Shown: positions 45,227 through 57,500 of the stretch, in pieces | Layout: every line of letters starts with the position of its first letter | Position numbering within the stretch: position 1 is the first letter of the stretch | Origin: Austropuccinia psidii | Taxonomy: Eukaryota; Basidiomycota; Pucciniomycetes; Pucciniales; Sphaerophragmiaceae | Assembly: GCA_023105745.1 (NCBI GenBank) | Contig: JALGQZ010000005.1 | Span: forward strand, 66,419,019-66,483,018 | Direction of reading: 5' to 3' | DNA: 64,000 nt | The notes under the pieces: generated by a model | The model's input: the letters and a program-made list of their open reading frames with translations, nothing else | Databases searched by the model: none | Told to the model about the DNA's origin: nothing | Position numbers and translations under genes: made by a program

Positions 45227-45790
45227 TTAACTTAGTACTTTGTCTATGTATTTCACATAGTCTTCCCATGTTTCTGAGTATATAATGATATCATCAATAT
45301 ATACCACAATACAGCCTTTGAATATTTCTTCTTGAAATATTGTGTCCATCATCCTTTGGAAATGGGCTGGACCATTTTTGATGCCAAATGGCATTGTAGT
45401 GTACTCATATATGCCCATACGACATATAATCCTGAGTAGCTTCAGGGAGTTTGGTTAAAATCCATTCTGGTGAAAGCCTTATATACAATCCACTTTGGTT
45501 ATGAAATTGGCTTTTGCCACCTTGTCCAGGGCATGAGATATCCTTAGTATAGGGTACCTATCAGCCTTTGTGCAGTTATTCAGGGATCTGAAATCTTCAC
45601 ACAACCTGGATTTGCCATCATTCCAGGTGATAAGGACAGGAGTGGTAATTTCCACTATTTCATTGTTTCCTAGCTTCCTGATAACATCCATATCTAGGAG
45701 TTCATTGATGTGTTTTTCAATTTCTTTCCTAGTTTCCAGGCTTGCTGGATATGGAGGTCTTCTGAGCATGGGTGGATAAGGTCTTTCCAT
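45227..45790 (-). pseudogene. Reverse transcriptase, copy 2
   Basis: 45479-45790 gives the fingers region (ERPYPPMLRRPPYPASLETR, VIRKLGNNEIVEITTPVLI) and TKVDCI, which contains the motif A Asp, before a stop. 45227-45418 gives GIYEYTTMPFGIKNGPAHFQ, then YIDDIIIYSETWEDYVKYID. The Trp in SETWED is the residue changed to TGA in copy 1. Two lesions between the segments break the frame. Confidence 0.9.
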
Positions 45791-46036
45791 ATTGAGATAT
45801 ATTTTGATATCATGGCCTCTGATTTTTCCCAGGGGTTCTTCCCCAATGGCAAGGGCTGGTCTATTTTTCCTCAGTATTTTCAGTAAACTAAATTTTTGTT
45901 TACTAGTGAGGTTAGCACTGAATTGGACCTCTTTGAATTCATTGAGAAATTATTCTAGAGGGTCTTGGTTAGACATATGGTATATGTAAAGTGAAAATTT
46001 CTTTTCCTTGTTTGTACCTATGGTAATGTGCCTGTT

Positions 46037-46741
46037 TTAAATATTGTAAATTTCAATTCCATACATCCTTTGGTAGTCTATTCCCAGTAGAAATTCCTGG
46101 ATGTAAGCATCTTCAAGAACTACAAACTCTGGGTTGAGTCTGCTATTACCTTTCCTATGGGGTATGCTTATCTCTTTGATAATGGTCCCAATAGATGTAA
46201 TCTTGCCTGATGCACTCTTAAAGCTCTTTTCCTTGGTTGGCAAGAGTTTATTCTCCCATTTTTGGAAGTTTCTGTCCAGTTATTCTCTGGCCACTATTGA
46301 GCAGTGTGCACCACTATCAATGATCAATGGGTGTTGAGCATTGTAAATACAAAAAGTCATATTTGTGGCTGTCCCATGTGTGTATTTCAGTCCTCTAGTT
46401 GGTGTGACTAGGAATTTCTGTGCATCTTGTGTGTGTTTATACAAGTTTATGTTTTCAGTATCTTGTGACATTCCTGCTTCCAACTGTAAATCCTGACTTC
46501 CTAGTTGTGTTTCCTCTTGGTACTCCACTAGAAATTACTCTTTTGGGTCGTGGTAATCATCAGAGTGTTCTCTGATGGCATCACCCATAGTGTCTGATTC
46601 ATAATCCCCTGTTGGGTATTCTTCCTCTGGGGCTTGTTTAATTGCATAGACTTTTTTCTTTGCCACTGGACAGTTGTTAGCATAGTGGTCTGTTGACCCA
46701 CAATTGTGACAAGAGTTTTTCTTCTTGCTCACTTCTGCCAT
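46037..46741 (-). pseudogene. Zinc knuckle and protease, copy 2
   Basis: 46535-46741 has the intact knuckle (CHNCGSTDHYANNC) and the acidic linker. 46280-46528 ends with the protease site LIIDSGAHCSIVARE. 46037-46243 continues with the rest of the domain (SASGKITSIGTIIKEISIPH, GFLLG-like EFLLGIDYQRMYGIEIY). The stops at the joins are single codon changes. Confidence 0.88.
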
Positions 46742-46806
46742 TCTTTCTTTGGGTTTATCTTTGATTTCAACCCTGGAAAGTTTTTTCTCTCTGAAATACT
46801 GCTTTT

Positions 46807-48559
46807 TTATGGAAAATATTTCTCTCTATTTGTCCTTTTCCTTAAATCTTGTAGAATATTGGCAATTTCATCCAGAGTGCAACTCTGGTTGCATCTGCAT
46901 TTTGTTGAATTCTCTAGTTCCCCTGGAATATCTGTCAAGAGTTTGTGATTACTCATCTGAATATTCATTTGAGGATCAATGGCTTTAAGCCTTTTGGACT
47001 TTCTAAGAAACCACCCATATGGATCTTTGTCCACAGAGTACTTGTCATTTTCAAATTACATGGTATTTTGCCATATCCAAGTACCATTTGTGTACTTTTG
47101 AATTATTTGTCTCTTCCACCATGGCCAGTTGCTTCTGCCATGTCTTTCCTTCATCTCTGTACCAAATAATAGCATGTCCTTTGAATGAAGTATCTAATAT
47201 AGCAGTAATCCAGTAATCTGGTATGCTTGGTACATCAATGAAAATTCCATCAATATAATTAATGAGTTTCATATGATCATACTATCCTACACCAGAGAAA
47301 TTTGGCCATCTTGAGGCCTCTGGAATTTGTTTCAGTGATTCCTTCTCTGAATAAGTTATTTTATCTCCATCTTAGCATTGTGATGGAGATCTTGGCTTAT
47401 TATCCAACAATACATCTGGTTTGATGTCCTCTTGGTATGAATTATCCAAAGCATTGCCTTGTGGTTGAGGCTTCATGTTTTGGCAGACATTAAACAATTT
47501 GTTTATGTATTGATCCAGACAATCCCTGTCCCTCTTTCAGCTGTATTGCTCTTCAAAGACTTGATTTAGTGTTTTATTGGTTTCTTCAGAGGCTTTGCAT
47601 AATTTGGAAAAGCTCTCTTTGATGGCTTTTACTGTATCCTCATGTAAGGTTGTCAATTCTTTCAACCTTTCATTTCTTATATGGAGTTCATAAAGCTTCT
47701 CTTGAGTTTGCACTTCAAATTGGGACATTTGTTACCACAGTTGATCACTGTTTAAGTTACTCTCAGGTTTGACAACATTGCCTTCATTCTGAGTGGGGGT
47801 AATATTTCTATTAATAGGGCTACTGATTCTAGAAGTATTTACAGCTATTTCTGGCTCTTGTGCTCTTCTTTCTCCAAGTCCAACAGCTTCTGGATTGTTG
47901 GGTCTGACTCTTTCTACCTGTGGCTGAAAGAGGTCTTTTTTTTCCCTTTGTCCCCTTGTCTTCTCCTGGAAACTACCTGGGATTGTGAAGAATGGTGACT
48001 CTTGGCCACTGATCTGCTGTTATTTGAATGGTGTGAAGCCACTGGAGAGTTGGGTTGGTCTACTCCTTGTGAGCCTAAAGGAATCGGAGTAGGCCCTGTC
48101 TGGTTCAGTTTTTCTTCTATAGCTTGGATAGTGGCTTGATTTTCCCTTATTCTGGTTGCCCTCTCTTCCAGGAGTTTGAGCTGCCTGTTGGGACTCCATA
48201 CTTTGGTTATTACTATAATATCTGTGAAGGATATCTCTTTAAGACATATCCTCTGGCCAATTGCCCCAAGTTCTGTCCAGTGTGATGCTAGGTTGAGCTT
48301 CTTGTTGTCCATGCTCCATTGAAATAAGTTTTTGAGGAGTTGGTGGAGCTGAAGAACTTGATACATGTCCTTACAGTCCTCTGGTTTGAGGTTTCTGTTG
48401 AATTTTAAGGTGAAAGGCAGAGTGGGTATGATTTCCCTCAGTGTCTTGCCATCCAATATGGTGTCTAAGGTGTCCTGGGTCTCTGGTTCTGACAAGGCCT
48501 TGTCTGTCCTCTGGCTGGTTCCTTGGGATTCCAAGATTCCTGAGATATACAGGGTACAT
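46807..48559 (-). pseudogene. Gag, copy 2
   Basis: ATG 48559 follows the ORF1 TGA by 1 nt, as in copy 1. Gag-frame pieces: 48371-48559 (MYPVYLRNLGIPRNQPEDRQ, ending at TAA), a Ser/Pro linker, a coiled-coil-like helix at 47537-47728 (MSQFEVQTQEKLYELHIRNE), and capsid core pieces at 47051-47272 (LINYIDGIFIDVPSIPDYWI) and 46807-47034 (DKDPYGWFLRKSKRLKAIDP, KCRCNQSC). Copy 2 keeps the PDYWI tryptophan that is TGA in copy 1. Several stops and frameshifts. Confidence 0.85.
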
Positions 48560-48573
48560 ATCAGTGTTTGCAA
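47914..48573 (-). pseudogene. ORF-B overlapping gag, copy 2
   Basis: A 219-residue open frame, uninterrupted here, one step off the gag frame. It includes DGKTLREIIPTLPFTLKFNR, LHQLLKNLFQWSMDNKK, LNLASHWTELGAIGQRIC, RQLKLLEERATRIRENQATI and a Ser/His-rich tail. Similar protein is found in copies 1 and 3 in the same relative frame. The start in this frame is a TTG at 48573 or a later codon. No domain is recognised. Remaining open while the overlapping gag frame has a TAA at 48371 is notable. Confidence 0.5.
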
Positions 48574-48910
48574 GCAGTCAAAATATTTATTTTCTTAGTG
48601 TATTTACCTTTGACTGTGCCTTGTACAAATTTGTTCTCTACTGCTTTGTGAAATTTTCCTTTAGAAGTTACAACTGGGTTAATTACTGTAATCTTTCCTG
48701 TACAAGCTATCATGGTTGGCTTACCTTGTATAGAGGCACAGTTTTGTGGTTTTCTACTACTCTTAATGGCAATTGGTGTCCACTTCTTGGTGGTGATGAG
48801 GCTTTAACTGTGCCCATTTCCTTTTTCCCTTTCTCCCTTCTGTTTCTGAAGGTTTCACTTGTGTGTTGCCTTGTGACTGGGTCCCAAGTGGAATGAAATT
48901 TTCTTCCACT
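48561..48910 (-). pseudogene. ORF1, copy 2
   Basis: Same place and protein as the copy 1 ORF1: KKWTPIAIKSSRKPQNCASI, KPTMIACTGKITVINPVVTS, NKFVQGTVKGKY, ending TACKH then TGA-T-ATG. A TAA near 48805 and a frame change near the N-terminus make it a pseudogene. Product unknown. Confidence 0.55.
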
Positions 48911-49471
48911 TAAAAGGAAATGAGGTCTTATGTCAACTAAGACTTCTGAGAATGCTATTTGAATGTCTAAGAATGGCCTCTAGGAAATATATTACTATAT
49001 TTTGCCCTTGTATTATGATTTGTGATTGAAATTATCAATTTACACTTCGAAAATACTGGTTTTTGGATGTGTGGTATACTATTGGTATCCACTCTCTCAC
49101 AGTTTACTTTGTAATTAACAAGTGTAATCCATGTGGTTATATAAAGAACAATTTAAATTATCAATATGCTCAACCACGTCCCTGAAGCTGTTATCTACTG
49201 TACAGGGCTCTTTTTCATAAAAAAAGAATAAAATATATGGGTCTCATTGTTTGGTTATCTCAAATAGCCCAACTCTTACTAGTGGTGATTAAATTATAAC
49301 CAAACCACATAAAAAATAGAAGAAAAACGCAGTGGTATAAATTATACACCACTTGAAAAATGATGTATTTTTATTTCTATTTTCACATGGAAAATATGTT
49401 TTATAAGAGAAAAATATGATAAAAATAAGAAATTACTCACTTTATGAAAAAACATGTCTAGGCCCCCAAAA
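48911..49471 (-). other. Leader of copy 2, with primer-binding site at 49457-49468
   Basis: AT-rich, no gene. The plus strand reads TCTAGGCCCCCA then AAA before the LTR at 49472, a variant of the copy 1 site with the same spacing. Confidence 0.7.
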
Positions 49472-50881
49472 TGTTAGGCTGAGTCTATTATAAAGCAGTA
49501 ATAATGGTATTTACACCTATAACTATGGCTTTGACATGGATAATTGTAATAAAATGGTTTTAAATAATGATATAAAGGGCTTTAATGTTGTAATTAGTGG
49601 TGGTGAGCGCTGCTGAAAGCCCTGGGTGCAATCTTACCAGTTGGATTACTATAATAAGATCTAAAATACTTAATATTTAAAGGATAGCTGATTGTTTTCC
49701 AATAGTATAATTGTTTTTGAAAGTTATACTATGTAGGAATTCAAGAGTAGGATGAAGATTCCTTTTCTGGCAGAGAAAAGGCCTCCTTTTATCCTGAAAT
49801 GGGGCGGAAAGGTCCTCTAGACCATCACCATAGAGGAAGTGAAGATTTCTCACTTAAGAGTACTGGTATGTGGTTTGCATAAGGCCTGTATGCTCTGTAC
49901 TGGGCTCAGATGTGGCTTTGAAGCCACATCTGGGCAGTTTTCCCCAACACAGGGTGAAACATTTAATCTGGGGACCACACCACCCTCCTCTGACATGTAT
50001 GACCATAGAATTATGTCCAGAACCTGTATGGGACCCCAGTATTGAATAAAATATGAGGTATTTGATTATAAACAAGCCTCTCTGTCTATTTGACACCTCA
50101 TAATCATAGCTATGGGATTGTATCCCACAGTAAAGGTGTATTGGCCAAACTGTGGGATTTTAGCCTTGAAGCTGCTATAACTTTATTAGTTTCAAGATAT
50201 TAAGCTCAGCGTTTTCCATTGTGTAGCCCTGGATGGGATTTACAAAATGGTACCTCACTTGGTATGGGTAACATTAAATATGGCAAAGTTATGCAATGTT
50301 TGATTTTTGTTATCCATATATATGATCTTCTCAAAATCTGTATGGAACTTGTTTTTCCCCATAGCTTTTTTTCTAGATTAGATATGGGGAAATTGATGAC
50401 ACCATCAGATAGCCCTGATTGTGCTCTTCCCAAAATTACCCCACCTTATTTATCTCATACTAAAAATGTAGAAGTTGGATGAGAGGTGAATATTTTATTA
50501 ACCATTATATGACCTTATTTTGGTCATACTTCTGTAGCTTTTGTGCTAGATAAGTTTGGCTAGTACCATTGGAGAGCCCTGACGTAGAGCTTTGATTTGA
50601 ATACCCATTTTCTGGTGTTATTCCTCTTTCTCTGGACTTCAGATGATAGGTGAAAATTATGGTTTATGCTCCGCAACTTCTTTGAGCAGGAATAACTTTG
50701 TTATTCTTTTTCCTATGATGATGGAACTGGTATATTTGGAAAAAGGTGAGTTTCATCTTACCTTTGATATATTTTGAGCTTGTGTGGCTAAGCTCCATGT
50801 TTTGGTGGTATTTTGCTCTACCATTGGTTTATGGTATTTAGCTTTCATGCTTGTGCTCTGGTTTTGAGTCACAGGATGACA
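49472..50881 (-). repeat. 5' LTR of copy 2
   Basis: 1410 bp, TGTTAGGCTGAG...CACAGGATGACA. Hairpin inner arms at 49907-49932, where a C-G pair replaces the T-A pair of copy 1. Confidence 0.93.
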
Positions 50882-51385
50882 GGTTATTAATGAATGGATG
50901 GAATGATTACCAAGCCCTTATTGTTATCCTTACAAAAATACTGCACTTTAGATATCTCACACTGAAGGTTTAGAAGCTAGATGAGAGGTGAATATCTTAT
51001 TCACCCTTATTTTGCTTAATTCTGGTCATAAACTCTGTAGTTTTAATCCTATCTGAAGTTGGCTAGTACCATTGGATATCCCTGACTGAGGGCTTCAACC
51101 CAAAAGCCAATTTGATATGGTTTTGTCCCTTCCTTGAAATCTTAGATGAGAGGTGAAAATTAAGGGTTATGCTCAATTCTGGCCTTGAGCAGGAATAAAC
51201 CTGTCATTCCTTGTCCTATGGTTATGGGAGTTATATGTTTGTAAAGAAGTGACTTTCCTCTTTCTTGAAATACCTTGTATGAGATATTTTGTCTCAGGTA
51301 GCCTCTAGTGGTCTTTTTTATCTACCATGCATTTATGGTATTCTGATTTCATGCTTGTGCTGTGGTTTTGATTCATAGTTTGACA
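50882..51385 (-). repeat. 3' LTR of copy 3, piece c
   Basis: Resumes the copy 3 LTR after copy 2 (GGTTA duplication) and matches the 63010-63508 part of the 5' LTR (TTCACCCTTATTT, GAGCAGGAATAA). It ends TTTGACA, followed by the polypurine tract at 51386-51405. Confidence 0.87.
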
Positions 51386-51443
51386 TACCCTCCCTTCAAA
51401 AAAAGGATCATAATTGATGAGACTTTTTAGCCCTCCTAGAGGC

Positions 51444-52025
51444 TCAGAATATTCTCATGTGAGGGTCACCATCTGTTATTGAATATTCTGCAAACCATTT
51501 GTCTTTATCAGCTGTCTGGTTCTTGAATCTACCCAAGTACTGTCTATGGATTTCTCCATTGAGTCTTATCTTATTCACTTTTATGATCTTCCCCACTGGG
51601 CCAGTGTAGTCTTCAAGTTCCACTATGTCTTGTGGTATGTTGGATTTGTTCCTGGAGGTAAATGTATTTTTTCCCATCTGGTGGTATGGTTTGACTAAAC
51701 TCACTGGGAACACTGGCTGCTTCCTTGAGAATTCTTCTGTGAGTTTGACCTCCACTCCATTTTTACCTATTGGTCTGGTGATACTGAATGGTCCCAAAAA
51801 TTAGTCTCTCATTTTCTTGGGGCCTTTGAAGTTATTAAATCTCATAGTAGAAACAAACACTTGGTCACCTTCTCTAAAGTCAGGCTCCTTGTGGGTTTTG
51901 TCATACCTCTTCTTGTTGTATTTCCTTCCGTAAGCTATAAATATTTCTGCCTTATCACAAGCTTTATTCCACATATAATGGATATCTTTTGCTGTGGGGT
52001 GGTTTTTTAGAATTTTCTTCTTCAA
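51444..52025 (-). pseudogene. Integrase C-terminus and chromodomain, copy 3
   Basis: 51801-52025 gives GDQVFVSTMRFNNFKGPKKM. 51444-51797 gives MGPFSITRPIG, EEFSRKQPVFPVSLVKPY, then GPVGKIIKVNKIRLNGEIHR and DKWFAEYSITDGD, a chromodomain. A single stop splits the two. This is the best preserved part of copy 3. Confidence 0.82.
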
Positions 52026-52222
52026 GTGGTCTACTGGTAATAAGAGGACATAAACGTTTTCTATTAGAGAATGTGTCTTACCTGGGGTTGAGAGCTGGCT
52101 AGTATTGTAATACAGCTGGATTTCTGTAAGGAGTGTAACCCAGTAATGGGTGTCTCCTTTATTATCTTTTTATTTCATGCCATAGGCACAAAATCTCCTG
52201 ATTATGTCTTCCATATTCTGGA

Positions 52223-52830
52223 TCATCCTGTCAGCCTTCCCATCTGTTTGTGGGTGGTATGCTGTGAAGAAAAAAGGTTTGGTTCCCAGAATGTCATAGA
52301 AGTTGGTCCAAATTTCTGATTTGAATGTTTGTTTTCTATCACTAATGATAATCCTGGGTACACCACATGTTTATATGATGTTATTCTAGAATGGCAATGC
52401 TGTGTCAATTGCTTTACCCTCTTTGAGGCATGGTAGGAATCTGACACTTTTCTTAACCTGTATATTAAGACCAAGGAAACATTATAGTTCTCCTTTCCCC
52501 TTTGGACAAGGCCTTTCACCCAATCATGTTAATAATTTCCCATGGGTGTTTGGGTTCCTCAATTTTTTGAAGCAGTGAATTCATCTTCCCATTTATTTTG
52601 TTTCCCTTCTGGAATCTGTCCCAACTTATGATGTACTCACTCAGATCTTGTTCCCACTGAGGTCAGCAAGCTGTGCTTTCTATCCTCCCTTTTGTCTTGT
52701 CTTCACTTGTGTGTCCCTTGTAGGGGAGGTCACGACATTCTTGAGGTACTAGGGTGATGTGATCTCTATCCATCACTATGAGGGAACTAATATGTTTTTC
52801 CCTGTGATATAGTAGTCCATCTATAAGGAA
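52223..52830 (-). pseudogene. Integrase core, copy 3
   Basis: Heavily broken. 52223-52519 begins near GLVQRGKENYN, just after the first Asp region, and shifts frame several times. The SDR of the second Asp motif and an [12 protein letters not shown] stretch are readable near 52240-52340. Upstream, to 52830, the zinc region matches copies 1 and 2 only in short runs. Confidence 0.7.
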
Positions 52831-53049
52831 AGGTTTTTAATCATTATAGTCCCTCAACCAAAAATTCCTCAAACTGGGATTCCAGCTCTGGGATCCTGTA
52901 TTTTTTTTCTTAACAAATGATATCAGTATGCTACACTGTTTGTTCTTGGCATAGGAATTTTTTAATGAATTAAAAAATTAAATATGGATTTCTGAGGAGC
53001 TTATTTATGGTATGTGGTTCTTTCCCCTCTGTTTCCTTTTTTTCAGAGT

Positions 53050-53800
53050 CTAAAGAGCCACTTTATGGTTCCTGCTTTGAGAATCTAAAGTTTTTCCTCC
53101 TATCTACTTCCAAGAAGTGTATGGGTATTTTTGCAGCTATCTCAGGGTCATAAGCTGAATTTCTCTTGACATTAGCAATGGAAATATGCTGTGGATTTTG
53201 GCTTCTCTGCATATGATGGTAATATTACCCCTATACTATTCCATGTTGAGCAAAGACTTAAGTGCAGTTCAGTCTGTGTATACTGAAAAGAATGAACCCT
53301 CCAAATAGTAATGAAGTTTTGCTAGAGCCCATAATATAAATAAAAATTCTGTCTGAGTTTCTCCATACCTGAATTCTTAATCTTTCAGTTTCTGGAGATA
53401 TAAAGGATTACTCCTTCTCTAGGTTCCACATCTACAATTTTTCTATGGTGAAGGGCTCCCCCTAATCCTTGACTGCAAGCTGCATTCATTTACAACTTAA
53501 ATGGAAGTTCAAATCCAGGTAAAATCAGAACAGGTGCATTGGTGAGTTGATATTTCTCCTCTAATATGAATTCCTCCTTTTATTGGTAATCTCAAAAACT
53601 AAATATTTTGAACATATCTTGTATAAGCAGATCATTATGTCGGAAAAAGCTTTGATGTGGTTTCTGTAGTAGCTGGCAAACCCAAGGAGATATTGCATCT
53701 CCTTGATGTTCTTTGGTACTTCCGGTACTTTATTTTTGTCTATGGTCAAGCTAGGGCTTGAGACGTTATGTCCTGATGCCAATTTTTCTTGTTGGCCCAA
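53050..53800 (-). pseudogene. RT thumb and RNase H, copy 3
   Basis: 53561-53800 gives GQQEKLASGHNVSSPSLTID and EMQYLLGFASYYRNHIKAF. Further left, only short frames match RNase H (KLYM/NAACSQG-like near 53480 and VYTD-like near 53275). Several deletions relative to copy 2, including the Trp/Pro block. Confidence 0.7.
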
Positions 53801-53947
53801 AGTGCACTCTTGGGGTGAAATCTTCCAATTAATGGGTTTTCACTTACTCAGGGATCTGTCTATTTATTGAACATAGTCCTACCATGTCTCTGAATATATA
53901 ATTATAGAATCAATCTTTACTACCATCCAGCCTTCCAATATTTCTTC

Positions 53948-54490
53948 TTAAAATATTGTGTCAATAATCCTTTGTAAATGGGCTGGTGCTTTCTTAATGC
54001 CAAATGGCATTCTGCTATACTCATATATGCCTATGTGGTATTTTATTCTGAGTAGCTTCATAGTGTTTGGTTTGACTGCATTGTGGTGAAAGCCTTCCAT
54101 AAAATCCATCTTGGTAATGTATTTGGCTTTTGCTACCTTATCCAGGGCATGGGCTATTCTTTGTATAAGGTACCTGTCAGCCTTAGTGTAGTTGTTCAGT
54201 ACTCTGGATTCTCCACAAAATCTACATTTTCCATTATACCAAGTGATTAGGACAGGTGTGGCTAGTTCCACAGTTTAATTATGTCCAATCTTTCTGATTA
54301 CATCCATATCTAGGAGTTTATTTATATGATTTTCAATTTCTTTTCTAGTTTCTGGGCTTTCTGGGTCTGGGAGTCTTCTCAGAATGGGTGTATACGTTCT
54401 TTCCACATATATATATAGCTCTATATCATGGCCTTTAATCTTGCCTAAGGCTTCTTCCCCTATGGCAAATGCTACTCTGGTCTTACTCAT
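53948..54490 (-). pseudogene. Reverse transcriptase, copy 3
   Basis: 54275-54490 gives RVAFAIGEEALGKIKGHDIE and the fingers start. 53948-54271 gives GESRVLNNYTKADRYLIQRI, TKMDFMEGFHHN with the motif A Asp, and RMPFGIKKAPAHLQRIID. The YIDD region is beyond a frame break near 53900, where the codon for one Asp is altered (reads like KIDSI). Confidence 0.82.
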
Positions 54491-54553
54491 AATTTCTAGT
54501 AAAATAAGTTTTTGTTTACCAGTAAGGTTAGAACTTAATTTTCCCTCTTTGAA

Positions 54554-55452
54554 TTAATTAAAGAATTCTTCTGAGGGGTCTTGGTTAGAGAACTGGTATA
54601 TATCAAGTGAAAATTTATTCCCCTTGTTGATTCCTATGGTAATATGCCTGTTTTTACTGTTGTAAATTTCAATTCCATACATCCTGTGGTAATCTGTTCC
54701 CAATAGGAATCCTTGGATATGGGAATCCTCAAGAACTAAGAGCTTGAAGTTGGGTCTGATATTAATTTTCCTATGGGGTATTATTATCTCTTTGATAATA
54801 GTCCCACTGGAGGTCATCTTTCTTGATGCACTTTTGAAATTATTTGCATTAGTTTTCAAGAGTTTGCTTTCCCAATATGGGAAGTGATTTTTGGAATACT
54901 CTTTCACCACTATTGAGCAGTGTGCGCAACTGTCCATGATAAAGGGGTGTTGAGAATTGTCAACACAAACAGTCATCTTGGTGGCTTTTCCATGAATATA
55001 TTCCATTCCTTTAGTTTTTGTGACTAGGAATTTGTGTGCATGTTTTGTATTTTTGCACCAGTTTTAGCTGGAAGTGTCTTGTGGTAATCCTTCTTCCAAC
55101 TGTATTTCCTGGATTTCCAACTGGGTTTACTCTTGGTACTTCACCAGTAATTCTTCTATTGGGTCTTGGTAGTCATCAGAGTTTGATCTGATGGAATCAC
55201 CCATAGAGCTAGATTCAGAACCTTCTGCTTAGACTTCTTCCTCTGAGACTTCTTAAATGGCATATATTTCATTTTTTCCTTTGGACAGTTTCTAGTATAA
55301 TGGTCTGTGGACCTATAATTGTGACAAGAATTCTTTTTATTGAGTACTTCTGCCACTTTTTCTCTGGGTATGACTTTGTTTTCAACCCTGAAAGGCTGTT
55401 TCCCTCTCAAAATGGTGCCTTTATATAGGGAATACTTCCCTATATCTCTCAT
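54554..55452 (-). pseudogene. Zinc knuckle and protease, copy 3
   Basis: 55156-55452 carries CHNYRSTDHYTRNC, a knuckle in which the second Cys is Tyr, so metal binding should be lost. 54554-55006 carries FIMDSCAHCSIVVKEY, a protease site with Gly changed to Cys in DSGA, and QGFLLGTDYHRMYGIEIY. Stops lie between the two. Confidence 0.82.
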
Positions 55453-55499
55453 CTTCCTTAATTCTTTTAAGGTATTGGCAATATTGTCTAGAGTGAAAT

Positions 55500-57189
55500 C
55501 TCTGTTGCACCTTCATTTTACTGCATTTTCTAGTTCTCCTGGAAGTTGTGTCAGCAGTTTATTATTCCTCATCTGATTGTTCATATGAGTATTAATGGCC
55601 TTAAGTCTTTTGTACTGTTTAAGACACCACTCAAAAGGATCTTTGTACACTGAGTGCTTGTCATTTTCAAATGAAATTGTTTTTGTGTTTTTTTATCTCT
55701 ACGTATCATTATTTTAGTTCTGGATTATTTGACTCTTCCACCATGGCCAGTTTCTTCTACCATGGATTTCTTTTATTTCTGTGTATCATATACTAGCATT
55801 TCCTTTAAATTTTGTTTTAAGTCTAGCTGTTATCCAGTAGTCTGGTATAGTTGGTATATCAATAAAGAGTCCATCAATATAATAAACAAGCTCAATATGA
55901 TCATATTCTCCTACGCCAGAGAGGTTTGGTCAACTTGTGGCTTCTGAAAGTTTTTTCAAGTCTCCCTTCTCTGAGTAACTCATATTATCTCCATCTTGGT
56001 ATTGTGATGGGTATATGTACTTACTCTCCATTAAGGCATCTAGCTTTATGTCCTCCTGTAGGCATGGATTGTTTCTAAAAATATGTGCCTGTGTTTGTAG
56101 ATTTATGTTTGGGTAGAAATTGAACAATTTTTTCATGTCTTGATCCTGGTATTCCCTGTCCCTCTTGCATTGATTTTGCTCCTCTAAGACTTTATTGAGT
56201 ACTTTGTTTGTTTCTTCTGATTCTTCAATTCATTTAGTAGAGGCCTCTTTAAGAGTATGAATAGTTTTGGTCTTTAAGGTAATTATCTCTTGTAACTTTT
56301 AATTTTTTTCATGGAGTTCTTCAAACTCTTTTTGAGTTTGTTCTGAAAATTGGGACATTTGTAACCACAATTAATTACATTTTATTTTAATCTCAGGTGT
56401 GAAAAAACTATGTTCATTCTGAGTGGGAATGATGTTTCTAATTGTAGTTTTACTTATTCTATCAGATTTATTTACAATTGTTTCTTGCTTTTTGACACTT
56501 CTTTCAGTCATTCCAACGACTTCTGGATAATTGGGTCTGACTCTTTCTGCCTCTGGTTGAAATAATTCTTGTTCTTTCCCTTTTGTCCTTTTCTTATTCT
56601 GGAAAAAACCTGGAATTGTGGAGAATGGTGACTTTTGGACACTGATTTGCTGGATACTGAGTGGTGTGAAGCCACTTGAGAGTTGGGCTGGTCTACTCCT
56701 TGTGAGCCTGAAGGAGTCAGAGTATTTTCTTTCTGGATCCATTGCTCCTCTATATCCTGGATTGTGGCTTCATTCTCCCTTATCTTGGCTCCACTTTCTT
56801 TTAAGAGTTTGCACTGCTTGTTGAGATTCCATATTTTGGTGATTTCCATAAGGTCTTTGAAAGATATCTCTCTGAGACATATCTTCTGGAAGCGTGCCCC
56901 AAGTTCTTCCCAACATGAAGCCGGGTTGAATCTCTTGTTTTCTATGCTCCATTGGAAAATGTCTTCAAGGAGTTGGTGGAGCTGAAGTAATTGATTCATG
57001 TCTGTTCAGTCTTCTTGTTTGAGGTGTCTGGTGAAATGAAAGGTGAACAGGAGTGTGGGAATGATTTCCCTAAGTGTCTTGTCATTCACCATGCTGTCCA
57101 AACCCTGATATTCTGGTTCTTAATAGTCCTTCTCTTTCCTCCTTCTGGCTCCTTGGAATTCTAAGGTCTCTGAGGTGTACAGGAGACAT
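55500..57189 (-). pseudogene. Gag, copy 3
   Basis: ATG 57189 (MSPVHLRDLR) lies 4 nt after the ORF1 TGA. Further frames: 56770-56952 (LGRTWGTLPEDMSQRDIFQR), 56371-56742 (YSDSFRLTRSRPAQLSSGFT), 55930-56136 (YPSQYQDGDNMSYSEKGDLK), then a broken capsid core to about 55500. Many stops. The domain call follows from copies 1 and 2. Confidence 0.78.
56508..57100 (-). pseudogene. ORF-B overlapping gag, copy 3
   Basis: 56508-56999 (163 residues) is open and matches ORF-B of copies 1 and 2: LHQLLEDIFQWSIENKRFN, SCWEELGARFQKICLREISF, KIRENEATIQDIEEQ, SKSVSKSHHSPQFQVFS. The upstream part (to about 57100) is frame-shifted. The frame offset to gag is the same as in the other copies. No domain recognised. 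Confidence 0.5.
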
Positions 57190-57193
57190 TATA

Positions 57194-57500
57194 TCAGTTT
57201 CTGAAATCATTCAAAAACTTCTTGTTCTTAGGGTATTTAACCTTGAATGTGCTTTGTACAAACATGGTTTTGGAGGCTTTAGGGAGTTTTCCTTTAAAAT
57301 TTACCACTGGGTTAATAACTGTTATCTTCCCTTTACATGTTATAAATGTTGGTTTATCTTGTATGGAGGCAGAACTACATGGTTTTCTGGGTCTCTGAGT
57401 GAGATTGGTGTTCACTTTTTGGCTGCAATAAGGCTTTGACTTTTCCCCTTTACCTTTCCCTTTAAAATGTGTTCTGTGCCTGAAGGTGTCACTGGAGAGT
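57194..57500 (-). pseudogene. ORF1, copy 3
   Basis: 57194-57415 gives QRPRKPCSSASIQDKPTFIT, CKGKITVINPVVNFKGKLPK, FVQSTFKVKYPKNKKFL, ending before TGA at 57194. The N-terminal half, to about 57500, is broken. Matches ORF1 of copies 1 and 2. Product unknown. Confidence 0.5.

Larger units (their letters stand above)
41279..50881 (-). mobile_element. Ty3/Gypsy copy 2, nested in the 3' LTR of copy 3
   Basis: Complete layout: 3' LTR 41279-42692, interior 42693-49471, 5' LTR 49472-50881, minus strand. Flanks are AGTTA (41274-41278) and GGTTA (50882-50886), a target duplication with one change. Sequence on both sides is copy 3 LTR. The proteins match copy 1 but have more stops. All domains can be followed, so copy 2 is useful for recognising lesions in copy 1. 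Confidence 0.93.
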